DNA from: Paragordius varius | Lineage: Eukaryota; Nematomorpha | DNA length: 64,000 nt | Assembly: GCA_964247055.1 (NCBI GenBank) | Contig: OZ176052.1 | Coordinates: 806,001 to 870,000 of the forward strand | Reading direction: 5' to 3' | Shown here: positions 1 through 13,392 of the stretch, piece after piece | How the letters are laid out: each line of letters starts with the position of its first letter | How positions within the stretch are numbered: the first letter of the stretch is position 1 | Made by a program: the position numbers and the translations under genes | Notes under the pieces: generated by a model | Told to the model about the DNA's origin: nothing | The model's input: only the letters and a program-made list of their open reading frames with translations | Database searches by the model: none

Positions 1-353
1 CGTATGGTATAAAAAACTTGGTGAATTATTAAACAAATTCGTAATGTTAAATAAAGGAAATTGATCAATTTCAAACATTTGATGCTTTTTACCTAAGGTG
101 ACCAGACGTCCCGCTTTCTCACACTTTGTCCCGCGTCCCGCTGCGTTTTTGAAATGTCCCGCTTTTTCACGATTATAAATTTTTTTTTAAATACATTTAA
201 ATTTATTATAAAAAATTTATTTATCCGTTTAAATTTTTTATCATCAGTTATCTTTAAAATCTATATTAATTTTAAATTGAGATTTTTTATTTTTAAAATA
301 AAATATTTATTTTTTTCGAATATATATCATATGATTATACATTTGCTTTCTAA

Positions 354-546
354 TCCTACTGCCAACATTATCAAAATACAAATAAATACCACAAATCGGT
401 AGCTTATACGTTTACTCCAGAAAATTAAGATAATAAAAGTTTTTCATACTAATATTTTAGTTATATTACCTGCCAACATTATAAAAAAACAAATTAATAC
501 AACAAATCGGTAGCTTATACGTTTACTCCAGAAAATTAAGGCAATA
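354..546 (+). repeat. Direct duplication inside the hAT 5' region
   Basis: Two copies of an about 80-bp stretch (354-436 and 466-546) share the block ACAAATCGGTAGCTTATACG and its surroundings, with a few differences. The duplication sits upstream of the transposase remnant, in the element's subterminal region. Confidence 0.75.
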
Positions 547-609
547 TAATATTTTTTTATATTATATTAGTTTAAAAATATGAGTATAAAAAGAGGTTGT
601 AAATTTAAG

Positions 610-2326
610 GATGAATTAATGAAAGAATCCTTTTATCAAAAAAACGAAGAACGAATCATTTGTTAAATGTTCTCTATGCGAAGGGGAATTCACCCTAGCA
701 CATGGCTGCAAGCATGATATTACGAAGCATATGAAAACACAGAAACATAAACAATGTTTAGATATGGCGGCATCATCTTACAAAATGAGCGATTTTAAAC
801 CGCTTTTGGAGAAAGAAGAAAAGAATGGTCTAGCCGAATGCGTTTTATCTTTTCACGCCGTTAATCACAATCATTCCTTTAGATCTATGGAATGTACCTC
901 ACAGGTTATTCGTGCCGTACAAAGGCTGAAGCCATTGTATCCAATGTCCTTTCGTCACATGCATTTTCTGAAATACAAAAAGATTTGCTGACTGATGTAT
1001 CAAATCAGGAAACAAAATTATTTCCCACTTTAATAAGATATATTGATCCAGAAACCGGAGTTTAATTAAAATTTATTTTATTTCTCTACCCGGTGTAAAT
1101 TCCGACATAATTTTTACTTCAATAATGAATATTCTAGAAAAAATAATGACAAAATTATCGCATGCGCTGTCAACACCAATACGAACCTCGGTAGAAAAGC
1201 AAGGAGGGGAACAAAAAATAATTTTTATAAATTAGCAGATAATCTTAATCAAAACATTATTGACGTTGGGTGTGCAGCGCAAACGCTATTCAAACAGCTG
1301 CTGATTTGTTACCCCTAGACGTGAAAAATGTAGTTGTTAAAATATATTTCTAATTTTATATACACGGTACGAGTTGAAACGCTTAAGGAATTCTGTGAAA
1401 ATACAGAAGTTCAATATCAAAAAATGCTTGGATATTGCAAAACTCGTTGGTTAGCTCTTCTGCCAGCTCTCGAAACAATTTTAAAAATATCCTTTAAAAT
1501 CGTTTTTTGTTCACAGGACAAACTTTGGAAAAGTTTTTTAAAAGTGATTCTTCAAAAATATGGTTAGAGTTCCTACATAATCAAGCATCTCTCTTTCAAC
1601 ATGTTATTCAATTGATAGAAGGTGACAAAAATTCGGGAAGTAGCCAATGAAGTTAGGAACCGAAAATTCCAATGTCAAGAAAGGTTAGAAAATAATTTTT
1701 ATCAGTAACCATCCGCAATATTATAAATAAGTTAGAAAAACAAGGCTTAATAAATCCCCAAGATATGTACCATATAAAAATGTTTTATACAAGCTGTAGA
1801 TCATTTGGAAGACTGGACGGTGCAATTCAATGAAATTGATCATTTTCATTGGAGAACATTAAAACCAAAATTTAATTGGTGCGATGTTCAAAAATCATTT
1901 GGTTACATCTGCATTTTCCGAAAATTCCCAAAAAGTAACCTTTCAGAAAATATCTTTTTTCAGAAGTATCATTAGTTACAAAATATATTAATAATGAAAA
2001 ATTTAAATTATGGACAACAGAAAAAAATACAGTAGAAAAGAAATGGTTAGAAATGTTTCATCATTTTGAAACAAACTATGTTCCATAAAATAATATTTTA
2101 AAAATGTGTAATTTGCACTATCTTTACTTGGAACCAACGCTGCTACTGAGCGCGTTTTTTCCACAGTAAATCAGGTCTGGACATCGGAAAAATTAAATTT
2201 AAATGTTAAAACTTTAATGGCCATTTTATCTGTCATATATAATTTTATAAATTCTTGTGAAGATTTCTACAATATTTTAAAAAATTATGACAATCTGCTA
2301 AAACGCATTCACTCAACCAAGGAATA
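610..2326 (+). pseudogene. hAT transposase remnant
   Basis: Pieces of a hAT-superfamily transposase lie in order but in different frames with stops. A zinc-finger-like start (CSLCEGEF, then spaced His residues) lies at about 690-760 and runs into MKTQKHKQCLDMAAS (731 on). A middle piece at 1334-1567 contains LGYCKTRWLALLPALE. The C-terminal dimerisation region (about 2130-2326) contains GTNAATERVFSTVNQVW, the signature block of hAT transposases, and ends at a natural stop. Several frame breaks separate the pieces, so no functional transposase is expected. Related copies are common in arthropod genomes; the exact subfamily needs a database search. Confidence 0.85.
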
Positions 2327-2481
2327 AAATATTTTTTATATTTATAATGTATTTGTGTTAAAAATAAATTATTACAATAAATTTTTTGTATAGAAATTTT
2401 TGGTTGTACCCCCTCCATGCCCCCCTTACTCTGATTTGTCCCGCTTTTTCCTTCAAAAAATCTGGTCACCTTATTTTTACC

Positions 2482-4763
2482 ATATATGTATACTTAAGAC
2501 ATGCATTTAATGCAAAGCTTTTGTTCTCAATTTTTCATATGGGCTAATTTTAAAAAAACACATTGTTAAAATGTGTTAAAATATTTTTTTCACAATGTTT
2601 AGTGTCATTGCTGTGTTTGACCCAAGGGTTCTTTAAGGCACACATTTGTGTTGGAAAAAAAATATGTTAAATATGTAAAAATGCTAAAAATATGTCAATC
2701 CTTTGTGAGAAAATAGCAAAAATAAACAGTGTGAGTTACATATTCGACGTGTTATATATGGCCTCACAATTTTTTGACACAAATTACATTATTACAATGT
2801 TTTGTTTATAAATACCTTCCTTAGATTAAAAGAAGTTAAAAATACGGTAAAATAATTAAGATGTTTTGCAACATATATCTCTGTTGTTTTTTATTTTGAA
2901 TCCTACTTTAGCCAGCTAGATGTATCATTACTTAAACGATTAAACATGGAAAAAATGTATTTTTAGATTTTTTTTTCGTTAAAATCAAAAGTGTGCATTT
3001 CAAAAAATGTTAAAGACTTCCTATGCATAAACATCAAACAAAAAACAGTCATTATTTCACATTATACTTAATACTTAACAAAAACTTAGATGTAGGTATC
3101 AATGTTAAAAAAAAGTGTAAAACACAAATCTTTTTCGTTTTGAACAACACCCATCAAAAAACAATATTGGCCTTTTTTTCATTAAAAATAAAAATCTTAA
3201 GCCCTGATATTTTGTAAAAATGTATAGTTATTTTATTTTTCGTATAAGCCAAGTAGTGTGTTGTTCTAAATAAGGGTAAGGTTAAATTTTAATTACATGA
3301 TGTTTATAAATGTACAAAAACACTTCCGGAAATTTCAACAAATATCGAGTCGATCTCAGCAAAACACTATATAAAAAAATTTAATCTGATAAAAAAGGAT
3401 TAGTATAGTATAAGGTTCAAATCTATACTACATATATGTATATCCATTTTATCCAAAAAATAGGTAGTAATTACAAAAAATTTAACATCTAAAAATATCT
3501 ATATTTTATAACAATAATAATTAATAATTTTTCAGACTTAATTACATACTAATATTATTGTAAAATGCAACAGTCTACATTTGCATAATTAACGTATAAT
3601 ACAATATATGCATATAATCTATTTATAATAGTTTTTTAATAACATGTCATGTTTTCCCGAATCGATTAAGTGATTTGACAAAAACGAAAAAAAAACATTT
3701 TAAACGTTATATTTTGTATTTTTGTGCCTACAAATTTCTTTGAATAATAAAAATTCGCCGAAACTATCAAACATAAAAAAAGCTATAAATCAAACTTTTA
3801 TTTATACGTATTATTTAAAATTGAATATTAAAATAATTACAGCTCATAATATCAATCTAGTTAATAATTCATAAAGTATAATATTAGAATTGGTCATTTT
3901 TAAAGGTTAAAACGTGAGTTTGGTTTATATGTAAACTATATAAAATTTACAAATCAACTTCCTATTTTTTGGGTTTACCTGCCTCGGCCCGTCCCTCATT
4001 GGTAAAAAAAAACAAGCAAATACTATTAAACAAATATTTGGACGCGTGAAAGTAAACATAGTCGATAGATATATACTATGTTGCTACACATATCCGAATA
4101 TGTTAATTTATTTCGCTTTGCTCGATGTGGGTTAAAAATTTATACGTATAATACCTAAAAAATCTTACAATATTCAAATTTTATTCATATATATCATTCA
4201 TTTTACCACACTGAAATAAAAAACAGGCAAGGTATACCAAAATAAATTTTTTTACAACTATGTATGAAATGGTTAATTTTGTAGTTTTATTTTCCATAAA
4301 AACTCTAAAAACCCAAAATTGAAACAAAAAAATAAATAATGTAAAATTTTGTAGCAAATCGACCCAGGTAAAAATTTTAAATATATAAAAAAAATTATTT
4401 ACATTATAATTTGTATAAATGTTAATAGATTGTTGATTTTGTATTTACTTATGTAGTATAGTGTGCCTATGTGTGAAATTATAAATGTTTATAATAATAA
4501 TACGCACACATCAAACCTTTCTGCTTTATTTTTTTCTTTCGCTGTATAAAAAACATTAAATATTCTCACAAAAATACGATTTACTATTATACATTTATTT
4601 GCAATTTATATTTTTTTGCCTTAAAAATTTGGAAAATTTAATTCACAATTTTTTTCCTCGCCCGTCTTCATTAATTAAAATTATTAATCACACTACTGTT
4701 TATAAAAAATATTACCTTATCATATCTATTAGTATAGTAATTAGACATATTCTTCATTTGTTA
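2482..4763. other. Non-coding, AT-rich, upstream of Tis11
   Basis: No supported coding region, RNA gene or recognisable transposon was found. It should hold the Tis11 promoter and any non-coding 5' exons. Short GC-richer patches near 3970-4000 and 4655-4670 are the only compositional breaks and could belong to untranslated exons or regulatory DNA, but nothing in the sequence proves this. Confidence 0.5.
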
Positions 4764-7064
4764 TGCTTGTGAATTCTGGTGCTACTTTAGGCTCAAACGC
4801 TTTCGCCTATTCCCAACAATATCAGGTAGGTTTTAATTTTTTTAATATTCTAATTTGGTTTTCACAAAATTTAATAAATTTTTCCCGAAATTTATTTGAA
4901 AAAATTTTTATTAATTAAATAAATATATTTTTAAATCCAATTTATTTAGCATCATAACAATGTTTTACCGCAATTGTTTAAAAACACAATGAACCATCAG
5001 CCCAATATCCAAAGTACTGAAAAATCCACTCTAAATTCAATTCTTCAATATGGTGCTGCTTCTGAGTTTCAAAATTCTTTTCACAATACTGATGAGGATA
5101 ATTCAAGTTCATCTTCTTCAGTAACTTCATTTGAGTTACAACCAAACAACTTTAATAATGGCAACAAAGTTAATTTAATGGGGGATATTAGAATGTTAAA
5201 TGAAAACTTTGCCAAAATGTTTTCGGCAAATCTTGAAACTTACAAGCAACATTTAATGAATTCACCGCGAATTAATTACCGTAATAAAGTTTGTTGTACG
5301 CAAGATAATTCTACCACCACTAATAATAAGCCCAAAAACGATAAAGTTACAGATGATTGTTCTTTAAATTTTATTAACCAAAATAATAATGGTATATTAG
5401 TTAATCGTCCCAACAATTTATCCATTAAAGTACAACATCAACAACAGCAAACTAATAATAATTGCCAAACTTTTGAGCAACTTGGTAGCAGTAATGCTAA
5501 TAATGTTGTTTGCAACAATGTTTCTCCATTCTCCTATGACATGATTGGATCACCTTTTGGGGGCAGTGCGTCATTTTCATCATCTTCGTGTGGGAGCGGA
5601 CGAACAGGGGACCGTTCAACTGGTTCCAATTCCTCTCTATCTTTGGAAAATAACCAACAAAGTTGTTTGATGACTCTTGTGAATAATGCTCAATCTATGC
5701 GTCATCAAACTCAACCCGTAATCAGTGGTGGAATGAGCCGTTATAAAACTGAACTTTGCCGACCCTTTGAAGAAAGTGGAGAATGTAAGTATGGTGACAA
5801 ATGTCAATTTGCTCATGGTATGGGGGAGATGCGGAGTTTATCCCGACACCCAAAGTATAAGACTGATTATTGCCGTACGTATCACAGCATTGGGTTTTGT
5901 CCATATGGGGCTCGTTGTCATTTCATACATAATGGGGATGAAGCGACCATGATAAATCCTAACGTCGCCGCAAACAATATTCTGATAAATAATGGTAAAG
6001 CGAATGGACCTTTGGGTGGCAGCCACATGAATAATAAAATGAGATTTGTTGTACCAGGTAACAATGTGAGTAGTACCAATAATAATAATCGTTTACTTGG
6101 CTCTCGTCCATCTCTTCCTATAATTAACAACACGAATAATATGTTGCATAATCCTTTATCTATAATGACTCCTAATAATGGTGCTTTCAACAATAATAAT
6201 ATTAACAATAATGCTTTAAATCGACACGCCTCGTTACCTGTTGCTCTGAAATCCGAGGATATTGAATTTCTTCGCAACACTCTTTTGAGCGCATTGAATA
6301 CTAATTTATCACCTAATAATAATAACACAGAAGCTGATTTTAATAATTCTTCAATGTCTGTTACTAGTCATTTGGCTCAATATCAAACACCTAAAACGAA
6401 TAATTTACTTGCATACAAGCCTGGTGCATCGAAAAAAGAATTTGTCAATTTGGATTGCAATACGGATTCGGGGTTTGAGGATAACTTTAGCGCTATTTTC
6501 ACTTGCTCTAACAACAACACTCTACAACCAAAGCTATCAAATTTAAGCATCGGCAATGACACACCTAATACCAATAATAAAGCTGTTTTAAATTTGCTCA
6601 ATAATTCTCTTCGTGTTGGCGCTGATACTGATCGTCATGATACGGTAATTACTAACTTTGACTCTGCTAAAAATTTAATCAAATCAAAACCAATGAGTCA
6701 CACTCTTTTCTGTGATATTAACCCAAATCATGGTAAACAGCAACAACCAACTAAATTTGCTGACAAATATATGGATGATAAACCAAAAGGTGTTTTTGCT
6801 GATAGTTGTGACGATACAACCGTGTCAACTAAACCTCAATTGTCATCATCATCCAACTTATTATCTTCTGGTAGCAGCTTTAATAATAACAACAAGTGTG
6901 AAGAACAATTGTCGTTATTATCAAACCCACATCATAGCAATAATTTGTCAGACGAAAGCCACATTCTGCCAAACAAAATAATCCAGCAGACGATTGAACA
7001 AACCTCTACAACCGCTCTAAGGCTCCCTATTTTCAAAAGTTTTACACGTAGCGATAAGTCATAA
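4764..7064 (+). CDS. Tis11: Tis11/tristetraprolin-family CCCH zinc-finger protein
   Basis: Tis11/TTP proteins bind AU-rich elements in mRNA 3'UTRs and recruit CCR4-NOT to trigger deadenylation. Two coding exons are proposed: 4764-4826 (ATG, ends CAG|GTAGGT) and 4950-7064 (acceptor TTTATTTAG), joined in phase 0, giving 725 residues. Two tandem C-x8-C-x5-C-x3-H fingers lie at about residues 284-312 and 322-350, each led by the family motif (R/K)YKTELC or KYKTDYC and separated by the usual 18-residue linker. The rest is low-complexity, rich in Asn and Ser. The C-terminus holds RLPIF, matching the conserved CNOT1-binding tail of TTP proteins. It is longer than most relatives because of Asn/Ser expansions. 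The intron is 123 nt. Start choice: the upstream ATG exon adds [10 protein letters not shown]; the first in-frame ATG inside exon 2 would be the alternative. Confidence 0.93.
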
Positions 7065-7388
7065 AATACATATTTTATCATAGATTTTTACATTCACAAT
7101 CACTACATTACAAATTTAGTATAATTATTTTACCTTTTTGATTATTTTAATTTAACCTTGTGTGTATATCAAAAAAATGTAAACCTGTGTTGGTTTTGAA
7201 TTAGTGCCATTTGAATTGTGTTTCAAACTAACTGTGTTTCATATATTATTCATTGTACATACCATAATATCGAATATATAGGGGTTGGGGAAGTGTTCAT
7301 ATAAAATGGTGTTATCTGCCAATAATTACTATTGAACACTCTTCAATCCTATAATTCGCAAATATGTGATCTTTGTATCAAAATAGTA

Positions 7389-7400
7389 TATTTATTTATG
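7389..7400 (+). promoter_or_regulatory. AU-rich element in Tis11 3'UTR
   Basis: TATTTATTTATG lies about 325 nt after the stop codon and about 300 nt before the poly(A) signal. Overlapping UAUUUAU heptamers are the target of TTP-family fingers, so the mRNA may be self-targeted, as known for vertebrate TTP. In so AT-rich a genome a chance match is possible. Confidence 0.5.
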
Positions 7401-7694
7401 TAGTATAAGTAATACCAAATGTCATAATAGATGATCTAATTATTAATTATTTTTACATGTACATAACATATATATTTATAATTTAAAATTTCAATCAACT
7501 TTTACGAAGGCAATCATAATACACCATAAACCCATAATTTTTTTAAAGAGCTCACTCACACTCACCAAAATGTTTTAAAATAAGAAAACAACCGAACTTC
7601 CATTTTAGTGCAAATTTTTTTGGGAACAAACACTGATTGATATAATCGGGAGATCCTTTTTTACCTCTTAGTGGATGTGTACGTTCGCTTTTTC

Positions 7695-7700
7695 AATAAA
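7695..7700 (+). terminator. Poly(A) signal of Tis11
   Basis: AATAAA about 630 nt after the Tis11 stop, in a short, less AT-rich stretch followed by a GT-rich tract (AATAAAGTTTTGTATG), as expected for a cleavage site. Confidence 0.65.
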
Positions 7701-8241
7701 GTTTTGTATGCATATTACCTTAATATTATTAATTTATTTCTCAATAGCTAATTGAATTGAAAAATATTTATTAAATTTCTACTCTACAGTTTTACCCATA
7801 TATAAATGTATGTATATATATATATATCCCATCTCTATGCACAATCAATATATATTTTTTACATACTTTATCATATGTTAATATATTTTTTATCCATAAT
7901 CTATTACCTACCATATTTTAACAAATTTTTTTCATTTTTTGGATAACTTTTGATCTTAAACTGTATGAGGGGAAAAAATTCCTGGAAATTTCTTATTCTA
8001 ACAAAACAATTACGTTTTTTATGTTAATGGTTATAACTGTTTGAACATAAAAAGCACCCTTAAATATCCTCCGTTTATCTCTCCTATTTTTTCATTTTTA
8101 GAAACTATCACTACACACTCATATTTTTGCCCGCTACCCCTAATTTATTTATTAACAACTAATTCTATTTAATAATTAATTAAATATATATATATTATCC
8201 AATTTTACAAATTTACCACCATATTTATATTTATTTTAAAA

Positions 8242-8243
<2 letters not shown>

Positions 8244-8306
<63 letters not shown>
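8244..8306. repeat. (AT)n microsatellite
   Basis: About 30 uninterrupted AT dinucleotides. Such a tract can extrude a cruciform and is likely length-polymorphic. Confidence 0.95.
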
Positions 8307-8311
<5 letters not shown>

Positions 8312-11300
8312 TAGATCGCTCCATAAACTTGTAATTCATTCATCCAATAAAATATCCACAACACATTTTTTTCTTTAGAAAAAAATAATCATCAGAATTA
8401 TGAAATATATAAAATTTAAAATTATTATGGTTAAACATTTATTTTTCAATTTTTATGCATCGTAAAACATATACTATACATATAATAAATAAATATATTG
8501 ATTTTTAAGCCCAGATAGCCATACCCTATCTATCTATGTTTTATTAAATTAGTTTGAGTGATATATATTATAAAAAAGCACTATTTTCTCACGTTTTGCT
8601 TGGGTTGGGCCATTTAGGGTTAGGTTTTTTCCAAATTATTTTTAGCTCATTAACATTCAGATTGAGTTTTTTCCATGTGTGAGGTCGTCATCTAAAACAT
8701 CTTATATATCTCAATTTTAATAGTTCACACGCCTAAAATAATTTTTTATTTCTTCATGTGATCAAATATTATTTCTTAGGATCCAAAAATATATTATATG
8801 GTTTTATTAAAAACTTTATTTTTACATTACTGAAAACGCAAGTTGAAATAATTAAAATATCTTCTAGTTATTTTAGTCGATAGATAAATAGATTTCTATA
8901 TTTGTTTAAATTGTAATTTGATAATGCTTAAAAAAATATTGATTACAAAAACGCGGAATAGCTAAGAATGTATAAGAATGGATGGCTATTTTACATTTAA
9001 GGAAAAATAGGAAGTCAAAATTATTTAAACACACATATAACGTTTATAATTATAAATTTTTATTGATAATCAATCACTAATTATATATTTCTATAATGAG
9101 ATTTCCATGAAGGTTTTTTTTTTCTTTTAGCAAAGTTATGGATATTCAACTTGATTTGCACCTGTTTTAAAAGCATATTTATTATTAAACTAACCACAAA
9201 CACATATACATTACAAAAAATATGAAACCTACTCTAATAAAAAATAAATCTTAACACTATAATTTAAAATTTTTTGTCTAAATTTTGATTTTATAAAATA
9301 TGATAGATAACGTCATCAACACATAAATAATTACCTCTAATAACTAACTATGTAGTAATTAATTAATTATTTATAATTTCTTGTATATATTAGCTGAACA
9401 TAAAAATCAAATTATTTTAATTTTTTCCCATTGTATTATAAAAAGTCAAAATTGCAGTTTATGAATATTTTATCATTTTTTATCTTCAAATTTCACATCC
9501 AGGCTCATCTTTTTTTTGTTCATTTTTTTGAAACACGATTTGGAATCTAGAAACAGATGGATAATTTCCGTAAAATAGCAATTATATACACCAAAACTAA
9601 AATGAATTAAAATTAACTCAAATTCAAATACATAAAATTACAAGTTAATGTAATTATTTGGTTAAAATTATTAAACCACATATTGTAATGTTATGTGTTC
9701 CCAAAAAGCCCCTTAAAAATTTTTTATTACTTCGAAAGAAATGTGAAAATTTTAGCAAATTTATTAATATATTTCATAAAAAAACTTTTAAAATTCAAGG
9801 GGACTTTTTTTCATATTATATATTCCATCATCTGTCATCTCTATATTATAGATGTTTTTATTAGATTATCACTATATAAATTTTTCCATAATGATAAGTT
9901 TGAGAAAATTAATAAAGTTCATTAATTTTTTTGTTTTTTATATATATTTTTCATATTATCATTGATTTTGTGCCAGACATGTAGGAATAGACAGAATATA
10001 TAAAATTAAAAAATCTATAAACGTTAATTGTTTCAATACTTTTTTATATTATAAAAATATTAATTAATAATGTAAAAGATTTAATTTTTTTGTTTCCACT
10101 TTTCCAGTTAGGTAGAATAATTGGGGTAATTAGATTTATAGTTTATTTTTATATAACTACTATATGTATACAAAGTTCACATTTATACTACCTGTTTGAA
10201 AAAAAATATATTATATGCAGCGGTTAAGTTTAAATTTTGCATGAGAACGAAAATCTCAAATTTCATAAAGAATTATACCGAGTTTTTTTAGGCATTTTTG
10301 AAACATATCCATTACACACACAGGCATTTTGTAATTTCTTTATTTATTTTATTTTTTTTGATTGGAGTGATCAATCTTTTTATATACAATAATGCTAGCT
10401 TGAGATTAAAAAAATATATATATGTTTTTTGTTTGCATAATAATACAGAGACAGATTATATCTTGAGAGTTTTTTAATAATAATATAAACCATATCTGTT
10501 TAACCAAAATAAAATTAATCGAGAGGCGACTTCTAAAAATTTTTCTTGTCAACCAAATTGTTTGAAAATCAATATAACTGACTCTTGATTTAAACATTAA
10601 TATTAAAAAATATATATATATATATATATATACAATATTTATTGATTAAAATCTATAAAAGTCGGCAAGCAATCAAGGATATAAAAGAAAGAACAAAAAA
10701 GATATCTGTTATAAATTTCAAAGTCACTTTTTAGTATTTATATTGTCTATGTGGTATCAAAAATATTAATTATTTATGAGAGAGAGAATATAGAGATAGA
10801 TATCCAGACACAAATCTGAATAAATTGGCTAATAAATTATGCAAATCTCTTCTATTTTTTGTTATAAAACTTTTTTGTGTTTGATTAATATTTTAGTTTT
10901 AATTTATGGACTATATATATATGAGAGGTGTAAATTTCAATTTTTGAAAACCACATTTAATTACTAAGTAGGTAAATGTAAATATTGATATAACATATAT
11001 CTCTCCATAATCCTTTGGGATAAATCAAAATTATATTTATACTTTAAAAGAAAAAAAAGTTCTCTAGCATGAATTAAATTAAAGGCAAACCATTGAAGTA
11101 AGTTTCTTTAATTAAAAAAACGTTAAATAATAAATTATGATTAAGTATGTGTACAGTTTCAAGAGTGTTTGTACTTTATATTGAAAAAAAATTATTTTAA
11201 TCGAGCAGGTATATAATAGGTGTGAATTTCAAAGAAATGAATTTTGTTTTATATATAATTAAAAATATTTGCAAACAAAATATTTATTATTCCTTATTAC

Positions 11301-11977
11301 ATATTTATGAGGGCATAAAAGCTACAGGCTATTAAAAAATCCATAATATTTTTGTTGTTTCTTTTTAGTTATTAATTAATCATTGTCATAAATACTACTA
11401 CATATTGTATGGCATGCATACCTTACAAAAAATGTATAAAACAATAAACGACAAAAGCGACAAATATATATAAAATATTTGCAATAGTGTTATGTAATAC
11501 CTATTTATACGAAAAAGTACTTGAAAGTCGTCTATATTATATATAAAAAATAAAATGAAAAATTTAAATTAGCCCCGGAGTCACAAAACATATCAAAAAC
11601 ATTTTATTTAATTCTCTCCTAATAATTAGTCTACCTCGTGTGTTTTTTTGCTTAATATAGAGAGTAAACTATTTATATCTCACCACGGAATTAGACATAT
11701 ATTTCGATAATAAAAATGCTGCAGTTATTATTAAAATAAAGGGAAGTGTGACAAAACTCGACAAAAATTTGCGGAATTCGGAAGCAATTCATGAAATTTC
11801 ATCTTTATAATATATTTTTAGAGGCTTTATAACAAAAGTTTAGAAATATATAAAGCTCAATTTATAAATTTATTTATTTCTTTGTAAAACTTTTAAATTT
11901 ATTTTAGTATAAAAATGGTTTTCTATAATAATTAGTCATAAATCTTAGATTTAATATTTAATTAAAATAACACTTTA

Positions 11978-12245
11978 CAGTAAAAATTTAAATTATACGG
12001 ACAAAATGTAAAAATAAATTTTTTTCAAAGACAACCCCATATTTTTTGTTCATTCAAAATTTACTGATTGTTTTGGGTTACAAATTAGGGATTAGATATG
12101 TTATATACATTTAAATTTTTAAAAAAATGTAATCAAGTAATTTGCGTAGGAAAAATTAAGGTTTAAAAAATTGGGGCTTTATTTTAGAAAAAAATATTTG
12201 TCTTTATATTTTTACGTTTTGTTCGTATAATTTCAACTTTTACTG
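11978..12245. mobile_element. R3 element (Tc1/mariner-like MITE)
   Basis: R3 is a palindromic element of about 270-290 bp that recurs through the window. One end reads CAGTAAAAATTGAAATTATA, then a run resembling CGGACAAAACGTAAAAATAT; the other end is its reverse complement, ending in TTTCAATTTTTACTG. The flanking dinucleotide is usually TA, the Tc1/mariner target. It has no coding capacity. This copy keeps both ends. Confidence 0.8.
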
Positions 12246-13249
12246 TAAAACAAGACGACAAAGTAACTTAATTATTATCAGGGCATTATGCTTTATTAGA
12301 GTGACAATAGATATGGCTTATAGCGCGACATTTTGACAAATAATATTTAATTTTCTCCAAACAATATAAAAGTTTATTGTTTTGTTGTAAAAAATGTATA
12401 TACATTTGTCGTAATTATTAATTGTTGGTCAGCGTCCTATAAATAGCACCATCATAACAATATAAAGCTTAGGTGCCTTCTCTTATAAAACATTTTTTTA
12501 CTATGTATATAAAAAATGACCAGTCACACTTTAACACAATAGGATAAAATATTTTATCCCTCTTTCTCTCTCTTAAGAAGATTTAATAACAAGTGTCGCA
12601 ATAATAATTGTCACCATATATTTTTAAAACTGAAGACAATAAAAATAAATATTGTAAAATCTTGCTAAAGTGTGGCAACCGGAAAATATTTATGTATATA
12701 ATTTGTGTTTTCTTAAATAGCCTTTGTTAAAACAAATTTAATTGACACTTTTTAATTTCTCTTATTAACGATTTAAAATACATGTCAAATCGACATAAAC
12801 TAGTGTTGATAATTAACATAAATTAATTAACAAGTACTCTTAAATTTTAAGGAGGAGAGAAAAAATATTAATAAAATTAATTAATTAATTCTCCTTATTA
12901 AAATATTTTTTGTAGAAACGTGTCAAACCTACGTAAAAAGTTTATATTTTCACCAACGCTTGAAAAAAATGGCAAAATTTAAAGCGTGTTATATGTTAAA
13001 AAATGATTTATGGTCATTAAACTGACAACTTTACACCAATCAATTGTCAAAATCAAAGTTTATAGTTTCATTCATTTAACAAGTACATGTTAAAAATTAA
13101 GTACAACTTTTTTCGATAAAAATATCATATTTTCCAAAAAACAAGCAAACAATCAAATAACACATTTTGAAATATCCAAAAATACCCAACAATTTTTTCT
13201 TAATAACTTCCTGATTGGTTAATTAAGAGTAAAATTTATAAGTACACAA

Positions 13250-13255
13250 TTTATT
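13250..13255 (-). terminator. Candidate poly(A) signal of Ars2
   Basis: AATAAA on the minus strand, about 140 nt after the Ars2 stop codon. Chance matches are frequent in this composition. Confidence 0.35.
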
Positions 13256-13392
13256 TATAGAGACTAATCAAATAAAAACATTTATAAAAATATGTAAAGT
13301 CAAATTAAATCATATAAAAAGCGATGTTGATGGTATGTATGTATGTGTTTGTCGTCATAATTAAATCATGAAAAAATAAATAGTCAAATTTT

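Larger units (their letters stand above)
94..2473 (+). mobile_element. hAT DNA transposon, decayed, with intact ends
   Basis: Terminal inverted repeats TAAGGTGACCAGA (94-106) and TCTGGTCACCTTA (2461-2473) are flanked by a perfect 8-bp direct repeat TTTTTACC (86-93 and 2474-2481), the target-site duplication size of hAT elements. Inside, remnants of a hAT transposase run on the plus strand. The ends also show the CCCGC-rich subterminal blocks seen in this hAT group. At about 2.4 kb it is roughly full length for an autonomous hAT, but the coding region is broken into several frames, so it is a dead copy with well preserved ends. Confidence 0.93.
7701..13392. other. Non-coding region between the convergent Tis11 and Ars2 3' ends
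   Basis: No coding exon, RNA gene or conserved motif was recognised. It contains an (AT)n tract and one R3 element (both listed). Short open frames near 9658-9925 are AT-rich and have no recognisable protein features. A perfect 16-bp palindrome GATAAAATATTTTATC near 12543 stands alone. Confidence 0.6.

Noticed and set aside
5918-6601. Antisense open frames within Tis11
   Set aside because: They are shadows of the Asn-rich sense frame (AAT/AAC runs read as Leu/Ile on the other strand).
9658-9925. Two overlapping short ORFs as a gene
   Set aside because: AT-driven Phe/Ile/Lys composition, no domain, no splice or poly(A) context.
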